NCBI GenBank assembly: GCA_950295325.1
Contig: OX485803.1
Coordinates: 47,013,554 to 47,077,553 of the forward strand
Source: Polytrichum commune
Taxonomy: Eukaryota; Streptophyta; Polytrichopsida; Polytrichales; Polytrichaceae
Reading direction: 5' to 3'
Length of the DNA stretch: 64,000 bases
Part shown: positions 45,649 through 57,270 of the stretch, piece by piece
How positions within the stretch are numbered: the first letter of the stretch is position 1
How the letters are laid out: each line of letters opens with the position of its first letter
The notes under the pieces: model-generated
What the model was told of the DNA's origin: nothing
The model's database searches: none
The model's input: the letters and a program-made list of their open reading frames with translations, nothing else
Translations under genes and position numbers: made by a program

Positions 45649-46127
45649 TTGGTCACGGGCTTGCAGTGCACTTCAAGTACGTTCATTGGTGGAAAAGGTG
45701 GAGCCGGGCCAAGTTCGCTTCACACTATGCTTGAGGGACCAAGTGAGTATGTGAAAGCAAGATGGACGTAAAATCTACATGGATTCCTACATGGCTTCGA
45801 ATGGAACATGTTTCACGGTCACTTGGACTATTCTCAAAGACCGCCTCTTGGACGTAGGCCTAACACCAAAATTGGGAGACCATGGCACTCCGAATGCTCA
45901 CAACCGTTGATTTATTCTATTTTATCATGTGTGAGGACCCGCATGAATAGAAATTCATCGAAATAGCATTTGGTTGAGGGCCCGGTACATATGGCTTCAC
46001 ACTACACTTGAGGGTCCTTGACCGCACTACATGATTTTGGAGGTGTGTTGGGACGGCCTTTGGACACTTTCTTTTGGGCTCTCACAATTTCATGGTCACA
46101 GCTCTCGGCTCGTGTGTGAAGTGGCCC
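45649..46127 (-). mobile_element. Family B MITE, left end lost or inverted (copy B4)
   Basis: The right end is intact (GTGTGTGAAGTGGCCC, then TTA 46128-46130). The left GGGCCACTTCACAC end is missing; instead the junction reads TTGGTCACGGGCTT, the inverse of the AGCCCGTGACCA block expected there, so a short inversion accompanied the loss. Same orientation as B2. Confidence 0.78.
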
Positions 46128-46130
46128 TTA

Positions 46131-46385
46131 GTTGGGTTTCAAGACTTTTGTGTCATTGAATATAAGATTGGCTGGATTTGCCACATTCATTTGCTGGATT
46201 TGAGAGTATTCTGCGTTGTTTTCAGAATCATTTCCGTTAAATGTTTACAGTCCTCTAATTTGGAGATGCATTATTTTCATGGAATAGGTGTATGTGCCTA
46301 AGTTGTTCAATGGAAAGCTCTTGATGGCTTAATTCGTCTCACAACATATGGTCACATGTTCGTTATCTCATGCAATGTTATCTCT
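46131..46385. other. Spacer
   Basis: No feature recognised. Confidence 0.4.
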
Positions 46386-46641
46386 TAATAACTATGTGAC
46401 AAATAAATGTCATGGATGGGTAAAATTTGGATGAAAAATCACTTAGTAAGTGATAATAATTGCAACACTGTAAATCTATAATCCCCCCCTCAAAATAATA
46501 ATAATAATAATAATTACAAGGAATGACAATTAATGTTGGGTTGACATTTAGTGTTGGTGACAGTACACCGCAATCTTATTATCTTACTATAGTATTGAGT
46601 AAGACAATAAGAATTGGTGACACTAAATATCATATTTAGTG
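46386..46641 (+). mobile_element. Family E MITE, left-truncated (copy E3)
   Basis: Matches E2 from AAATGTCATGGATGG to the right terminus CACTAAATATCATATTTAG.., with TA following. Contains a C7 run and (AAT)n at 46495-46514. The left terminus is missing. Confidence 0.75.
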
Positions 46642-46845
46642 TAGTTTTTTGAGATGACACATGAGTTACTATTGATGTTATGACTAACAAAAAAAAAAGT
46701 GACACATTCTTTTGAGATTGATGCGTTGTCATGACTTTGTGGTTGGTCGTCTTGGTTATAAGGTTACTACTCTCTTGCAATGAAAATTCTTTGATTATGC
46801 AACCAAACAAGCAAAGAAACCAACACACGCACACCCACGTGTGTC

Positions 46846-46989
46846 TATTTGCCAAAAAAACAGGTGATGATTTCTTAATTTCCACTTGGGTTGCATTGGT
46901 TCGCTTGTGTTGATTGTATTCAAGTTCCTTTCTTGACATTGAATTTTCAATTTGTGCCAACAAGATGATAATAATAATAATAATAATAA
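46846..46989 (+). repeat. Repeat P (copy P1) with (AAT)n
   Basis: ATTTCTTAATTTCCACTTGG ... ATTGAATTTTCAATTTGTGCC is shared, inverted, with 61207-61287. (AAT)n at 46966-46989 follows; the other copy has (GT)n in that place. Possibly a small element with a microsatellite tail. Confidence 0.5.
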
Positions 46990-47092
46990 GTAGTTAATTT
47001 GTGCAAACATACTAATCACCTAAGGGTAATCCAATAACCATGCACAATGTCTCCCTCCCTGCATAATTCAATGCCTCACTTAGTGTACACTA

Positions 47093-47413
47093 CACTAAAT
47101 AGGTAGATTAGTGTTGGAAACACTAATAGTCGACGAAAACGCTAAATGTAAATTGTCTCTATAGTGTTAGAACACTAAATGTCAACTCTAACACTATTTG
47201 TACCAAGTAGTAACTTTAAATATTTACATGAGCGCATTTAGTGTTAGATGATATTTTGTAAATCTTGGAATGAAGAATTGAAGGAAGAAGAATATGAGAA
47301 CCTCGTAAAAGGTATTATTTGTTCAAACCCTATTCAAACACTAATTGTAATATCAGTTGAAAATTAGTGTTTTAGGTAACTATTGCATCTAACACTAATC
47401 TACCTATTTAGTG
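47093..47413. mobile_element. Family G MITE
   Basis: The left terminus CACTAAATAGGTAGATTAG.. (47093-47113) and the right terminus (47393-47413) are exact inverses, extended one to several bases by CTA/TAG and GTT/AAC. TA flanks both. The interior has several ACACTAA repeats (AACACTAAATGTCAACT, AAACACTAATTGTAATAT). Length 321 bp. Confidence 0.8.
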
Positions 47414-48507
47414 TAGTATGTGCAATTAGGGTTGATGTCACGAATAGATTGATTGTTTACCCCCAAGCATATTGTCTTGGTTAAAAGCCACACCACAAGA
47501 CCTTCTAAATACGTTCACCTATATATTCGTGTAACAACCACAATAGTGTGTATTTTGTTACTGTGGTCGTATACACACTCAAAATAGTGTGGGAGATTGG
47601 AGAAATTAGTGTGGGTCAACTTTAATTGCACCTATTGGTAAAGGTACGTTTCATGTAATGATGTGAGTACGGGAGAGAACAAACCAAGGACCCCACCCGT
47701 TTATTAACCCCACACCCAAATCGTCCAAATACAGCACCAAATCCACTTCAAATTCTGTATGGGTCCCATCGTTTAGAACCCATCTATATTTGCACCATAA
47801 AGGCCCCCATTGATTTTCGACAAGTAGTAGCTAGTGACGGTCTTGCGATGAAGAACTTTTTGACAACCTTGCATTTGATGTATCCGACAACTCTTTCCTC
47901 CTTTTTTCTGACGGGAAATCTTCAAAAAAATAACACAACATTATTGAGGGCTTTGGAGCTAGCTAGAGAGCCCAATCGTTGCATATGAGCGTACCTTTCA
48001 TTCATCCAACATAAAAAGCATTGAAATCGTAAGTGGTTGATATGATATTGTTTTAAGTCTGTTTGACATTGGAATTAATTTCGAAGATTCTAAAAATTAG
48101 TTTAATCCAAGTCATTTGAGATGTATTGGCCACAAACTTATAGGGGGTCGTTTTTTTAATGTCGGATGGATGAGATATATGTTCATATGTAAGAATTCAC
48201 ACTCTTTGTGGACTTCTATGGGGTCCGAGGTTAACTTGAGGATTAGGATATGATTGTATCATGAAGAGTATCATATTCCGCAAGAGTATGTCAACTTGTC
48301 TTAACATGACAATCTATCGTCTTCATAAAAAACTCCACACCAAAAAAAATGAATAATGTTTGAGTTGAGAGTGGAATAAAACCTTCAGAGCATTTTAAGA
48401 TTTTGGTTGAGTACCTCAAATTTATTGAAGAGTTAGGTTCAAATACACAACATGATTGTGCTCTCATCTCTATGCACATTGATTGTATCCGTGTGGCATA
48501 AAAGTAT
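47414..48507. other. Intergenic
   Basis: No gene. TAGTGTGGG / CCCACACTA motifs at 47575-47640 resemble those at 42595-42850. Confidence 0.4.
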
Positions 48508-48870
48508 GTGGGTGCTATTTGGTTCATTTTTCATGTTCTCCAACTTTTACCAATTAGATTTACACAACGAAACTCGTGTTGCAATCACAAATCTACAATG
48601 AAACGCACACAACAACCGGACTGAAAATCGGCCCTACCTTGATTTAGTTATGGTTATCGAAAGTTCATGTTAGTTGATTTCTTAATTGGATAGCCAGGCC
48701 CTCTCAATTGTGTTCACTGTTGAGTGAAGAGTAGTAATATTTGAAAGACATAGTCCAATCTTAAACGCGTGTCTTTGTGGTGTTTGTTCTTTGATCCCCA
48801 CCGAACCACTACCGATTAAATCTAGGGGTCCGATTAAGAAACAAGCCACTTAAGACCCAGCTACCTTCGA
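48508..48870 (+). repeat. Dispersed repeat L (copy L1)
   Basis: GTATGTGGGTGCTATTTGG, CATTTTTCATGTTCTC, ATTAGATTTACACAAC, AATTGTGTTCACTGTTGAGT, GTGTTTGTTCTTT and AAACAAGCCACTTAAGACC recur in order at 53550-53795. Coding is not evident. Confidence 0.65.
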
Positions 48871-48960
48871 CGTCATGTGACACATCCAAACCCCTCTTGG
48901 TCTCCCTATGGTCACTTTTGTTGGCCGTGTGAACAATATTGTCTTTGGGTGACATGATGT

Positions 48961-49640
48961 TCACCTTCTATACTAGGGATTGGACTCTTCATACTACATA
49001 CGAACTAATGTGAGTGTAAGAAGGGGTATTATTTGAGGCACTAGTATACATCGCATACAGAAGGGAGAGGCATTACTTTTCTCTATTGTGTACATTTTAA
49101 AAGGCTATTAAGAAATTTGAAGTAAAGGAATATGTATAAAAGGGGCCCCTAAGGTTTAGTGAAGAAATCGACAATAGATGTGTCAGTTTCATCCAATTCA
49201 CATTCATTGTTGTTGTCATATGGTAATGAGTCCTCAATGACTCCCTTGTCCAAACTTGTTAGGGTTTGCATTTGGGATCTAGGACGAGCTAGAGGCTCTT
49301 GGAGTGCTCATGGGCCCCCTTGAGGTTTTGCTCTCCAAATCGTGGCTAAGATATTATGCTTTTGTCTTTGTTTGTTTGATGCAATCATTGAGTTACATGC
49401 TATGAATGAAAAAAGTGTTCAATGACTTTCTCATTAGAGAGCGAGCATACAATTTACATGTAATAAAGGCACAAGTAATTCATCATTTGTATTTTGTGTA
49501 TGTAGTGGAGGCAAATATCACATTAAATTGAAAAGCTTAGTATATTTACATGAGCCCATTTTCTAGCACAATGTTAGTGTGTATACATTTATTCTTCTCT
49601 ACAAACTTTGTGTATAAAATTAGTCAAAAACTTCAAGTGT
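48961..49640 (+). repeat. Dispersed repeat M (copy M1)
   Basis: GTGAGTGTAAGAAGGGGT, ATTTGAGGCA, AAAAGGGGCCCCTAAGGTTT, GTCATATGGTAAT, AATGACTCC, and later TTAAATTGRAAARCTTAGTAT recur in order at 61831-62250. It contains the palindrome GGGGCCCC. Type unknown. Confidence 0.65.
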
Positions 49641-49704
49641 TAACGAACTTGATTTCATCATAGGTGTTTGGCAACCCCGATGTCCAAGTATTTGTAAAGC
49701 CTCT

Positions 49705-50070
49705 CAGAAACTCATGTTTTTGGTAGAGAGTTCCTTATTTGCTTTTGGTACTTTTCATCATGTTTAAGGAGTGTTCAAATGGTGTCGGAACCCCTATTAT
49801 TGATGAATTGAAAGGGAGGCATTTGGCTATGGCCAAAGTGGGGCTATTTGGAAATAATGTCGCATCAAACTTCTAAAGGCCCCTTAAATTGTGCTCTCAA
49901 AATTTTGGCAACGTGTTCATTTTTATACAACCTCATTTTGGTCAATGTCAAACGCCTCCTCTTCATTTCACCAAAATCAAGGGTTCCGACACCACTTGAA
50001 CGCTCCTTAAACGTTACCAAAACCGTCAAAAGCAAAGAGGAACTCCCTATCACACCACCAACAAAACCTT
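49705..50070. mobile_element. Fold-back element T, arms about 130-150 bp
   Basis: Left arm AGAGTTCCTTATTTGCTTTTGG ... GTTTAAGGAGTGTTCAAATGG, TGTCGGAACCC (shown in pieces) is followed inversely by GGGTTCCGACACCACTTGAACG, CTCCTTAAAC, CAAAAGCAAAGAGGAACTCC. The loop is about 70 bp. Frames at 49848-50072 and 49865-50086 are inside the hairpin and are not genes. Transcription would give a long near-perfect hairpin RNA. Confidence 0.75.
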
Positions 50071-52113
50071 GAATAGTTTCACTCAAAACACATAAATTAA
50101 TCTAAACAAATTTGAGGGCTTACTATTCTCATTCGGGATTCAACAAGAGTCGGGTAGCCGTGGCGTTTTATAAGTCCTTAACTTTGCCCATAGCAAAAAT
50201 CTCAAGAACATCTATGTTTTATGTACATCATTGTGTTTCATGGACAACATGAGTGCTTAGTACCTTCTTACCTTTTCATTGAAGCTTCTATACAGGTTAC
50301 ACCACTTGCCCATTATTTTCAATGTAAGTATCACACTCTTTGTTTGTGAAGTCAAATTAAAGTAAAACAAGAGCAAACTTGCTTTGAATATGGTATCAAA
50401 CTTGGCCCATCATATTGGTGGAACCATTTATGAAGATGTGCATCTTACCTTAAATTGTATGAACTTAATGTATTTTTTTACATAAAATAGTTTGAAGTGG
50501 GTTGTGTGATACATACACACAAGAAACCTTATATGGGTCATTATCAAATATAATTAGAATTAATTCACAATCTTGGTAATTTTTTATATTCTAACATTAA
50601 AAGGATAAGCTTCAAGATGTCTTTCATACGTGGTGGATCAATCTTAAGATGTCGTTCTCACTCCTTGTTTTCTTTTGCATCTCATATGTCATTGCTTACC
50701 CTAGTTTGTGAAGGATTTGTCCGCTTAAAATACTACTTATATTGAATACTAGTGGGGATAGCATCTCCCGAATAAAGACAATTTGCATAACCCTTCTCAA
50801 ATAGTGTAGTCACACTAAATACCATATAAAATGTTGTTCCATTGATTTTTATTGATCGACCCAAACAAACACAACAAATTTTACAAGAATGGAAAAATTG
50901 GATGTAAATAAGAACATAAAATGTCTTGTAGGAAAAAAATTAAAAGATTTCTACTTCAACTTCACTTGAATAAAAATGCTTGACAAATGATATATAAATT
51001 TAGCCAAAGAGAATTCGGGTAATGAGAGCTCATTCCGTCCTTGTACCTTACCATGAAGGAAGATGGAGGATGTCATCCGAGGAATACAAGGGTTAGCTAT
51101 GAAGCTCCCATCACCTCTTGATAACTTAAAAGCATTTTCCCAAACACTTCACCAAATTACGAGCACCAATTTTTGCAATGCCCACAACCGCAAAACATAG
51201 TGTGGTGGGAAATTTAGACCTTGGACATGAAATACCTTTTTAAAGTTGGTTACATGGGACTTGGGAGATCCCGGTGTTGGATGAAGTCGGTGGAATGTAG
51301 TCCACTTATTTATAACATGAAATGACGTTATATTCATGATCAAATTTATCTGTAATTTGATTATGGGTAAACACCATAAACCCCAAATTAAGGGGAAGTT
51401 GAACCTCCCCTTATGAACTTTCAAGGGGAGGTGGATAGAGGTTGGGGCCCACGATTTGGTACCTCCGGGCAACCCCCACAAAATAAATCTAAAATGTTCA
51501 AATCCCAACCGAAAATTGTTGCCCACTTCACCCGACTTCCAAATTAAATTTGCCTTTGCATTCTTGAAGACCGCTTGTTCATATAACCCTAATTGAGTAC
51601 ACTTCATCTTCAAGGTCCAAAATCCAATATATATATGTTCAATTTTATTAATAAAAAAAACAATTGATTGGGATTTCATTTTGGAAGTGAAACCGTCGAT
51701 AAAGCATGTAAATAACTTGGAAGTTAAAATTATTACAAAACCCTCATTAGCAGTGAGGTTATAAATCTTGTGACTCACCATTGAAAGGGTCTTTGTAATT
51801 CTAAAATGGGACTGAACTTAGTTTTTCTTTATTTTGAGTATGTTTATTATATAATAATTAGGTAATTCACGTATTCATACACATTCAAACTAATTAAGTA
51901 TGATTAAATGTAATTAAGTGTAACTTTTTATAAGGGAAAAAAAGAAAAAAAGGAGTTTAAGTGAGATTGGAGTACCTCAACTTAACGTCTTCTAGACTCA
52001 CCAATCAACACAATGTAGGGGGGGGGGAGCCTAGGTATGCGTCGAAAGTCAACACATATGCACTTTTTGGTGTTCTTATCCAAACCCAAAGGAGGTCCAA
52101 TTCGATCGATTCT
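50071..52113. other. Intergenic, one long open frame
   Basis: The only frame of note is 210 codons on the minus strand (51149-51781). It is rich in Phe, Ile, Leu, Trp and Lys without repeated structure or a recognisable motif, and part of it lies across an inverted CCTCCCCTT/AAGGGGAGG pair (51405-51430). I regard it as probably non-coding. A CACTAAATACC half-terminus of family E-H type lies at 50814-50824, and a G10 run at 52018-52027. Confidence 0.4.
51149..51781 (-). CDS. Unrecognised 210-codon open frame; low confidence
   Basis: The longest open frame outside the LINE. It reads through WGLPGGTKSWAPTSIHLPLK and WTTFHRLHPTPGSPKS, with no domain I know and no signal peptide or obvious membrane segments. 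Base composition does not differ from the flanks. No intron signals could be paired with it. It may be chance, a transposon fragment or part of an unknown gene. Confidence 0.12.
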   Translation of the reverse strand: MVSHKIYNLTANEGFVIILTSKLFTCFIDGFTSKMKSQSIVFFINKIEHIYIGFWTLKMKCTQLGLYEQAVFKNAKANLIWKSGEVGNNFRLGFEHFRFILWGLPGGTKSWAPTSIHLPLKVHKGRFNFPLIWGLWCLPIIKLQINLIMNITSFHVINKWTTFHRLHPTPGSPKSHVTNFKKVFHVQGLNFPPHYVLRLWALQKLVLVIW

Positions 52114-52425
52114 TCATCACACATGGTATTGCAACACAAGCTTTGCTATGCAAATCGGATTAGCAAATCCAAACCATATTTGTAGCCATTCGCCTCACAA
52201 TTTCCCGAACACGTACGAATATCTTATTCATCATCAAAGTGAAGGCTCTTGTGCTCATTGAATGGTTATGTAGCCCCCCAAGTATGTTTATTACTGAACT
52301 TAGAATGGTTAGCATATTTTGAGCATACAATCCAACCTCTTTTACACGCATGTCTATTGCTGCTAGTTCTTAGATCCACACCTGACCATATACCACTTCC
52401 ATCTAGGTGTCCAAATCATTGGTGT
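52114..52425 (+). repeat. Dispersed repeat K (copy K4)
   Basis: GGATTAGCAAATCCAAA, CCTCACAATTT, ATCAAAGTGAAGGCTCTTG, TAGAATGGTTAGCATATTTTGAGCA, CAATCCAACCTCTTTTA (in pieces), TTCTTAGATCCACACCTGACCATATACC. It has CCCCCC (52274-52279) in the place of the C11 run in K2. Confidence 0.75.
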
Positions 52426-53549
52426 GTTTGGTAAAGGCATGTCGGCCTCATATCATATACGATCATTTGAAGATGGAGGACAAGGAGAAAACTAACCGAG
52501 TAACACCCGCATGCCGCCTTAAAAGACGGAACAATCGCAAACAAGTTAAGTTCTTGTTAGCCAACTTGAAGTTGTTTGGATAGAAAGCGGCCGATGGGAA
52601 GGGAAGGGTTGCGAGGGGCCCGATAAAAGATGAAGTCATCGGCCAAGTTGGGGTGAGAAGGAGGTGATGTCACCCGCTTCAAGTTCGATTGAGCCTCCGC
52701 CACCCCATGATCTCCTTCTTCGCTACGAAGTAGGCACAAACACCGGGGACGAGCTAGCTAGTGAGCTAGCGATTGTTGGTTGCCTTGAGACGCGTGAGCC
52801 TACTTTTTTTTCGAGTCTCTAACCTATTTCCGGCCTCGGGGCAATTCACGGATGTCCATATATGTCCCTATATAGCTCCCACAATTGGCCTTTGGATCGA
52901 ACCATCCATCCAAACGGCAATTGAATTCCCTTTCATGAGCTCACTCGCTTGCTCGCTCTCCCTCCGGCCGGTACATTTCCAAAAGCCACCATGGCGTCGA
53001 GGATACCGAGGAGGGCTAGCGAGAGAGAGAGAGAGAATAGCAAACGAATTTAGCTAGCTAGGCTAGGGATTGCCAATGCAAGAAGAATGGTGCTCATTTG
53101 CGACTCCCGATATTTAAAGGAATGTAGGAGGAGGCTTGTGCCAAGACTTTTTACCCCGCATTAAGTTAACCCTAAATTGGATTGAAGCACGGGAACATCG
53201 GCACTAGCTAGCTAGGTGAACCTAGCTAGTAGTTTTAGTATGTGGCACTAACACCGAGCATATATGTGTTTGTTATGGTGAAGATCCCGAGGCCAATGTG
53301 TCGTGCTTCCTTTCCAGGCCTACGGTATTGAGGCCCTACAATGGGACATTGCTTTTGGGATCGTTAAATGGTACATGATTCTGTGAGCTTCTAGTTGTGC
53401 TTTGTACGTTTTTTTAAGGGTAATGTTTGTTGTAGTCCCATTCTCCCAACACTGGTATCTTGTTTACATCTAATTAGTTTCCTTACCTTGACCCCTAAAA
53501 GCTCGGGCCTTTTCTACATGGAAAACCCACATTGATTATTTGCTAGAAC
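52426..53549. other. Intergenic, locally GC-richer
   Basis: GC-richer stretch 52540-53060 with AGCTAGCTAG motifs and a GAGAGAGAGAGA tract (53020-53034). A 94-codon plus frame (52773-53057) has no motif. Could be a gene edge, but I cannot support one. Confidence 0.35.
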
Positions 53550-53795
53550 GTATGTGGGTGTTATTTGGTTCCATTTTTCATGTTCTCTAACTTCGATTAA
53601 TTAGATTTACACAACAAAACCGGATATGTAAGTTCTCCCAATTGTGTTCACTGTTGAGTGTAAAGTAGGTATTTCTATTTGAAGACATCGTCCAATCTTT
53701 TTTAAACATGTGTCTTCAGATGTTTGTTCTTTTGTCCTCACCAAACCACATACCAATCAAATACATGGGTCTGACTATGAAAACAAGTCACTTAA
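53550..53795 (+). repeat. Dispersed repeat L (copy L2)
   Basis: Ordered match to L1 (48508-48870), shorter by about 100 bp. It ends just before the LINE relic begins. Confidence 0.65.
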
Positions 53796-53814
53796 GACCA
53801 ATTTGCCTTTTGGA

Positions 53815-55495
53815 AACCAATGAAAACGATCAAAGGGCTACTTAGAGACTATCTTTGGGGAGGGCAACTTGGGGATGTCCAAGCTAGAGTAGCGTGGGCA
53901 GACAATTGTGCCAAACTTAAAAAAGGGCCTTAATCTCATTGATATGAAAGCAGCCACAAAAGAGTCTTTCAATGAAACGGGTAACTTAAGGCATTTGACG
54001 ATGGGAAATCTAATCTTTATCTTCTCATCATGTTCAGATTAAGGAGTGCACGACTTGACAAGGAAAACGAATGGAGTAATGGAATGGAGTATGTGGATGT
54101 ATTTGAATCACCATTTAACATAACATGATTAAACTTGTTGAAAATTTTGGGGGAAGCATGGAAAAACATCCTAGAACACGTTGTGATTTTATCACACCAA
54201 GACATGTACCGAGCACTTAATACCCACATTTGGTGGAACTCGGACATTCAAGGGATTGGATTCGGATTCTCAAGAAACCAAGCAGCTCGGCTTGATAAGA
54301 TCGGACATAGTCATATTCAAACTTTATGGGATTTTTGAGAACAACAACTTCCTCACATCTAGAGTGATTGTTGAACATTTGAACTTGATAGGAGAGAATT
54401 GAAACTATGATAAACTCCATTCCCAACCAATAGAAAACTTTAGTTCAACAAAATAGTGGGGTCATAGCAGCAAACACCCATTGGAAGTTTGGGAGAGGTG
54501 CACTAAAATAAACCAATAAGATGCTCACCTTGCCGTGATATTTCAAAGTAGTTGAGTCTTTCGACCAATTTTAGATGAAATGCAAATGGGCACCTTTTCC
54601 TTCCCCAACCATCAAGTGTTTTCAAGTTCCAATTAACACTCATGTTGTGGATATGGACTCACCTAAGGACGTTTAAATTACCATCCAAGATAGATAGTTT
54701 CAACTCGTTGGCGTGTAGACCATTAGCAAGGGGAAAGGAAACCTAACATGGACGTTTACATCGGAAGAAGACTCTCCTTAGACATGGATCTCGCGCATCT
54801 CAATTGTCAGTTGGGAGAAGAGTTTCTTAACTACACATCCGCCTTTGTAAAAAAAATTCTCTAGTCAAAACATCCACACCTAGGTCAATCATCACAAAAT
54901 GGCATAGCACCCTTACCCATAGGCTTAGATTGAAATGGGGAAATGTGTGCGACAAAAATAAAAGTAGGAAGGAAGGACCCTTCATTTGGTCAATTTGGCA
55001 TAGAGCGGTCGCAGTTAACTCGTGGAGAGCCATGTCTATTGCAAATATTAATGATAAGTGCTTCATGTGCATGCCCGCTATTCCGGAAACCATTGACTCG
55101 AGGGCAGCCCACCGTGCATGATACTTTGCAATTGGGATCATCAATATCATGAAAGCAAAACCCATACATATAGGGCCTTGGAGACCCCTAGATTGGCAAA
55201 AAATGACTTTTGGGAAGAAAACTTAGTCATTACTCAATGAATTCCCTAGAATTTGGTTACTCTTAAAATGGGATTACATTGTGGTCAATATGGGTAGGAA
55301 GGAATGACCTTATCTTTCATAATAACATATGGGACATCTAGAAAATCCAACCACTAATTTGGCAAGGATTGCTTGAGTATACAAGGAATATATGGGATGT
55401 TGTTTGACAAGAGGCTAAAAAGGCAACAAGGTACAATGACACACAAGGTAACTATGATAAACTCTGGGGAGGGAATGGATTTTTTTTACCATAGA
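53815..55495 (+). pseudogene. Second LINE relic: RT C-terminal part plus zf-RVT, plant L1 type
   Basis: Several blocks typical of plant LINE proteins after the RT catalytic core appear in order. 53829-53960: LLRDYLWGGQLGDVQARVAW then KLKKG / LNLIDMKAA (one-base frameshift between), matching the FLW..RVAW..lPK.GGL..D pattern. 54135-54338: AWKNILEHVV, HIWWNSDIQG, DKIGHSHIQTLWD, matching the region with (L/W)WN and DLWD. 54918-55121: RLKWGNVC ... FIWSIWHRAVAVNSWRA then KCFMCMPAIPET, the zf-RVT domain with C-x2-C; its His and last Cys are lost after another frameshift. 55139-55170: KAKPIHIGPWRPLDWQK (about one turn later), and 55270-55460: WSIWVGRNDLIF, LIWQGLLEYTRNIWDV. It is wholly decayed and belongs to a different lineage from the 22-28 kb element. 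Confidence 0.8.
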
Positions 55496-57270
55496 TACAA
55501 CACTAGAACTATGCATTGAAATACCAAAGTGTCTAATGTTGACCTAGTCAGTGATGCTTAGAAAGTATAATGAGAGAGGTGTGTCATGGTTCCACCGGGT
55601 GCACCCAACATAGACTGCCGCATTCTCTTTCACCGGTCATGGTGGCTTTTGTATTGGTTTTTGGCATTGAGATTAAAGCATGTCAATTGTCCTAAAATCC
55701 TAGAAAGAAAGAAAAAGTCCCATCAACCTTAGTTACAAGATCAAAGAGGAACTATATTGCAAACAACCTTGTTGATATTGAGTTGAGGAAAACGCCTAAA
55801 CAAATGTTGCTCTCGTTTAATGGATAGAACTTCATGCGAGTAGCTTTTTAAGTGTAGGACTATCACCAATGCCCAATACTAACCAATGTATTTAAAAACT
55901 AGGGTGAGAGTTTATTGAGTGTGGTTAGTTTCTTTTTGTTGATAAGAAGATTAATATGGTCTTCATAAAATTACTCAACTTAGCAATGGCGTTTTGTGGG
56001 CCATGGCTACATTGAATAATGTTAGGTTTTGAAGTATATGAAGGTGTATATATTCTTAGGCTCGTTATGGGCTTCAAGGCATTATTTTTAGTGGAGATTG
56101 ATGTCAAAAGTGACCATATCCAAAAGGGATATAATTTCTCTAGAATATTCTCTCAATTGGATCAATACATATAAATGTAATGTGTGTTTGATCACCAATG
56201 TCACATAAAATTGTATTCTTACTTCCTCTTTGTGGTAGGTTGTTTGGAAAATCTTGCTTCAATCTCATAAACCAAGTGAAATGGCAATGAAACATGGCCT
56301 AAGTACTTGTTAGGGGCTTGTATGAACTGTCACATAGACCATTCAATGGTACCTTCAACTTTTCAAGTGTTAAGTGTTTTGCTTTCTTGTAAGTTGTTCT
56401 CTTCCAACAATAAAGCCTTACTTAAAAGGTCAAATAGAAGGTGAAACATAAAAAAATATCATGAGTTTCATAGGCAATTCTATACTTGTATAACTTGCCT
56501 CTTATGTGTTAAGAACTATCTATAAATAAATAAATATTTAAACACGAGAACCCCAAGGTTGGTGAGCATGAAATGTCTACATTCATAATAAGTAGTTATT
56601 GGACCTCATGAGTTTCCAATTAACATACCCAACATTGGGATGGTTGATCCCATTCCTTAAAGCATAACTCTAAATGTTTCAAGAATATTCCTTGGAAATT
56701 AAAACTTGCAAAGCACTTAACAAACTCCACTTCTATGAGTGACATCCACAAACCATAGTCGTTAAGTTCTTCTTTTTAGGAAGTAATTTTTTTTTTCTCT
56801 AAGCCATTTAGGTAGGTTATACAAAATGGTGTTGTTCCAAACAACTCCGTAGATTCTATAAAGCATTCACTTTCATGCTCAAGTTGTTAGAATTTTTGAT
56901 CTCTTGAGAAGTGGAAGCCATCACTTTGGGAGCAATGTCTTTTTTTTCTTTTTTTTTGGGTCTAGTTTCATGAGAAGTTTCACTTTGGGGATAGGCTACA
57001 TTTTGTGGAGTCCGATCACAAGGGGGATCACAAACATGGTTGATGTGTTGGCAAAGACATAGATTGTGTATGTAATAGGCAATGACCCGCCAAACCATCT
57101 TAACATATTGATTTTTTATTTTTTTATTTTTTATTTTCCCTTTTCAAAGTTCGATTCTTAAGGGGGGGGGGGGGGGAATTCACCTTATAATATTTGATTC
57201 TTAAGGACTCAAAAACCAAAACATTGCTTGGGAGGCTTATACACAAAAGGTTTCTTAGTTGATGACACGC
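55496..57270. other. Intergenic
   Basis: No supported gene. A G15 run at 57162-57176 follows T/A-rich tracts. The segment 55600-56330 has readable but stop-riddled frames I cannot assign. Confidence 0.4.
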
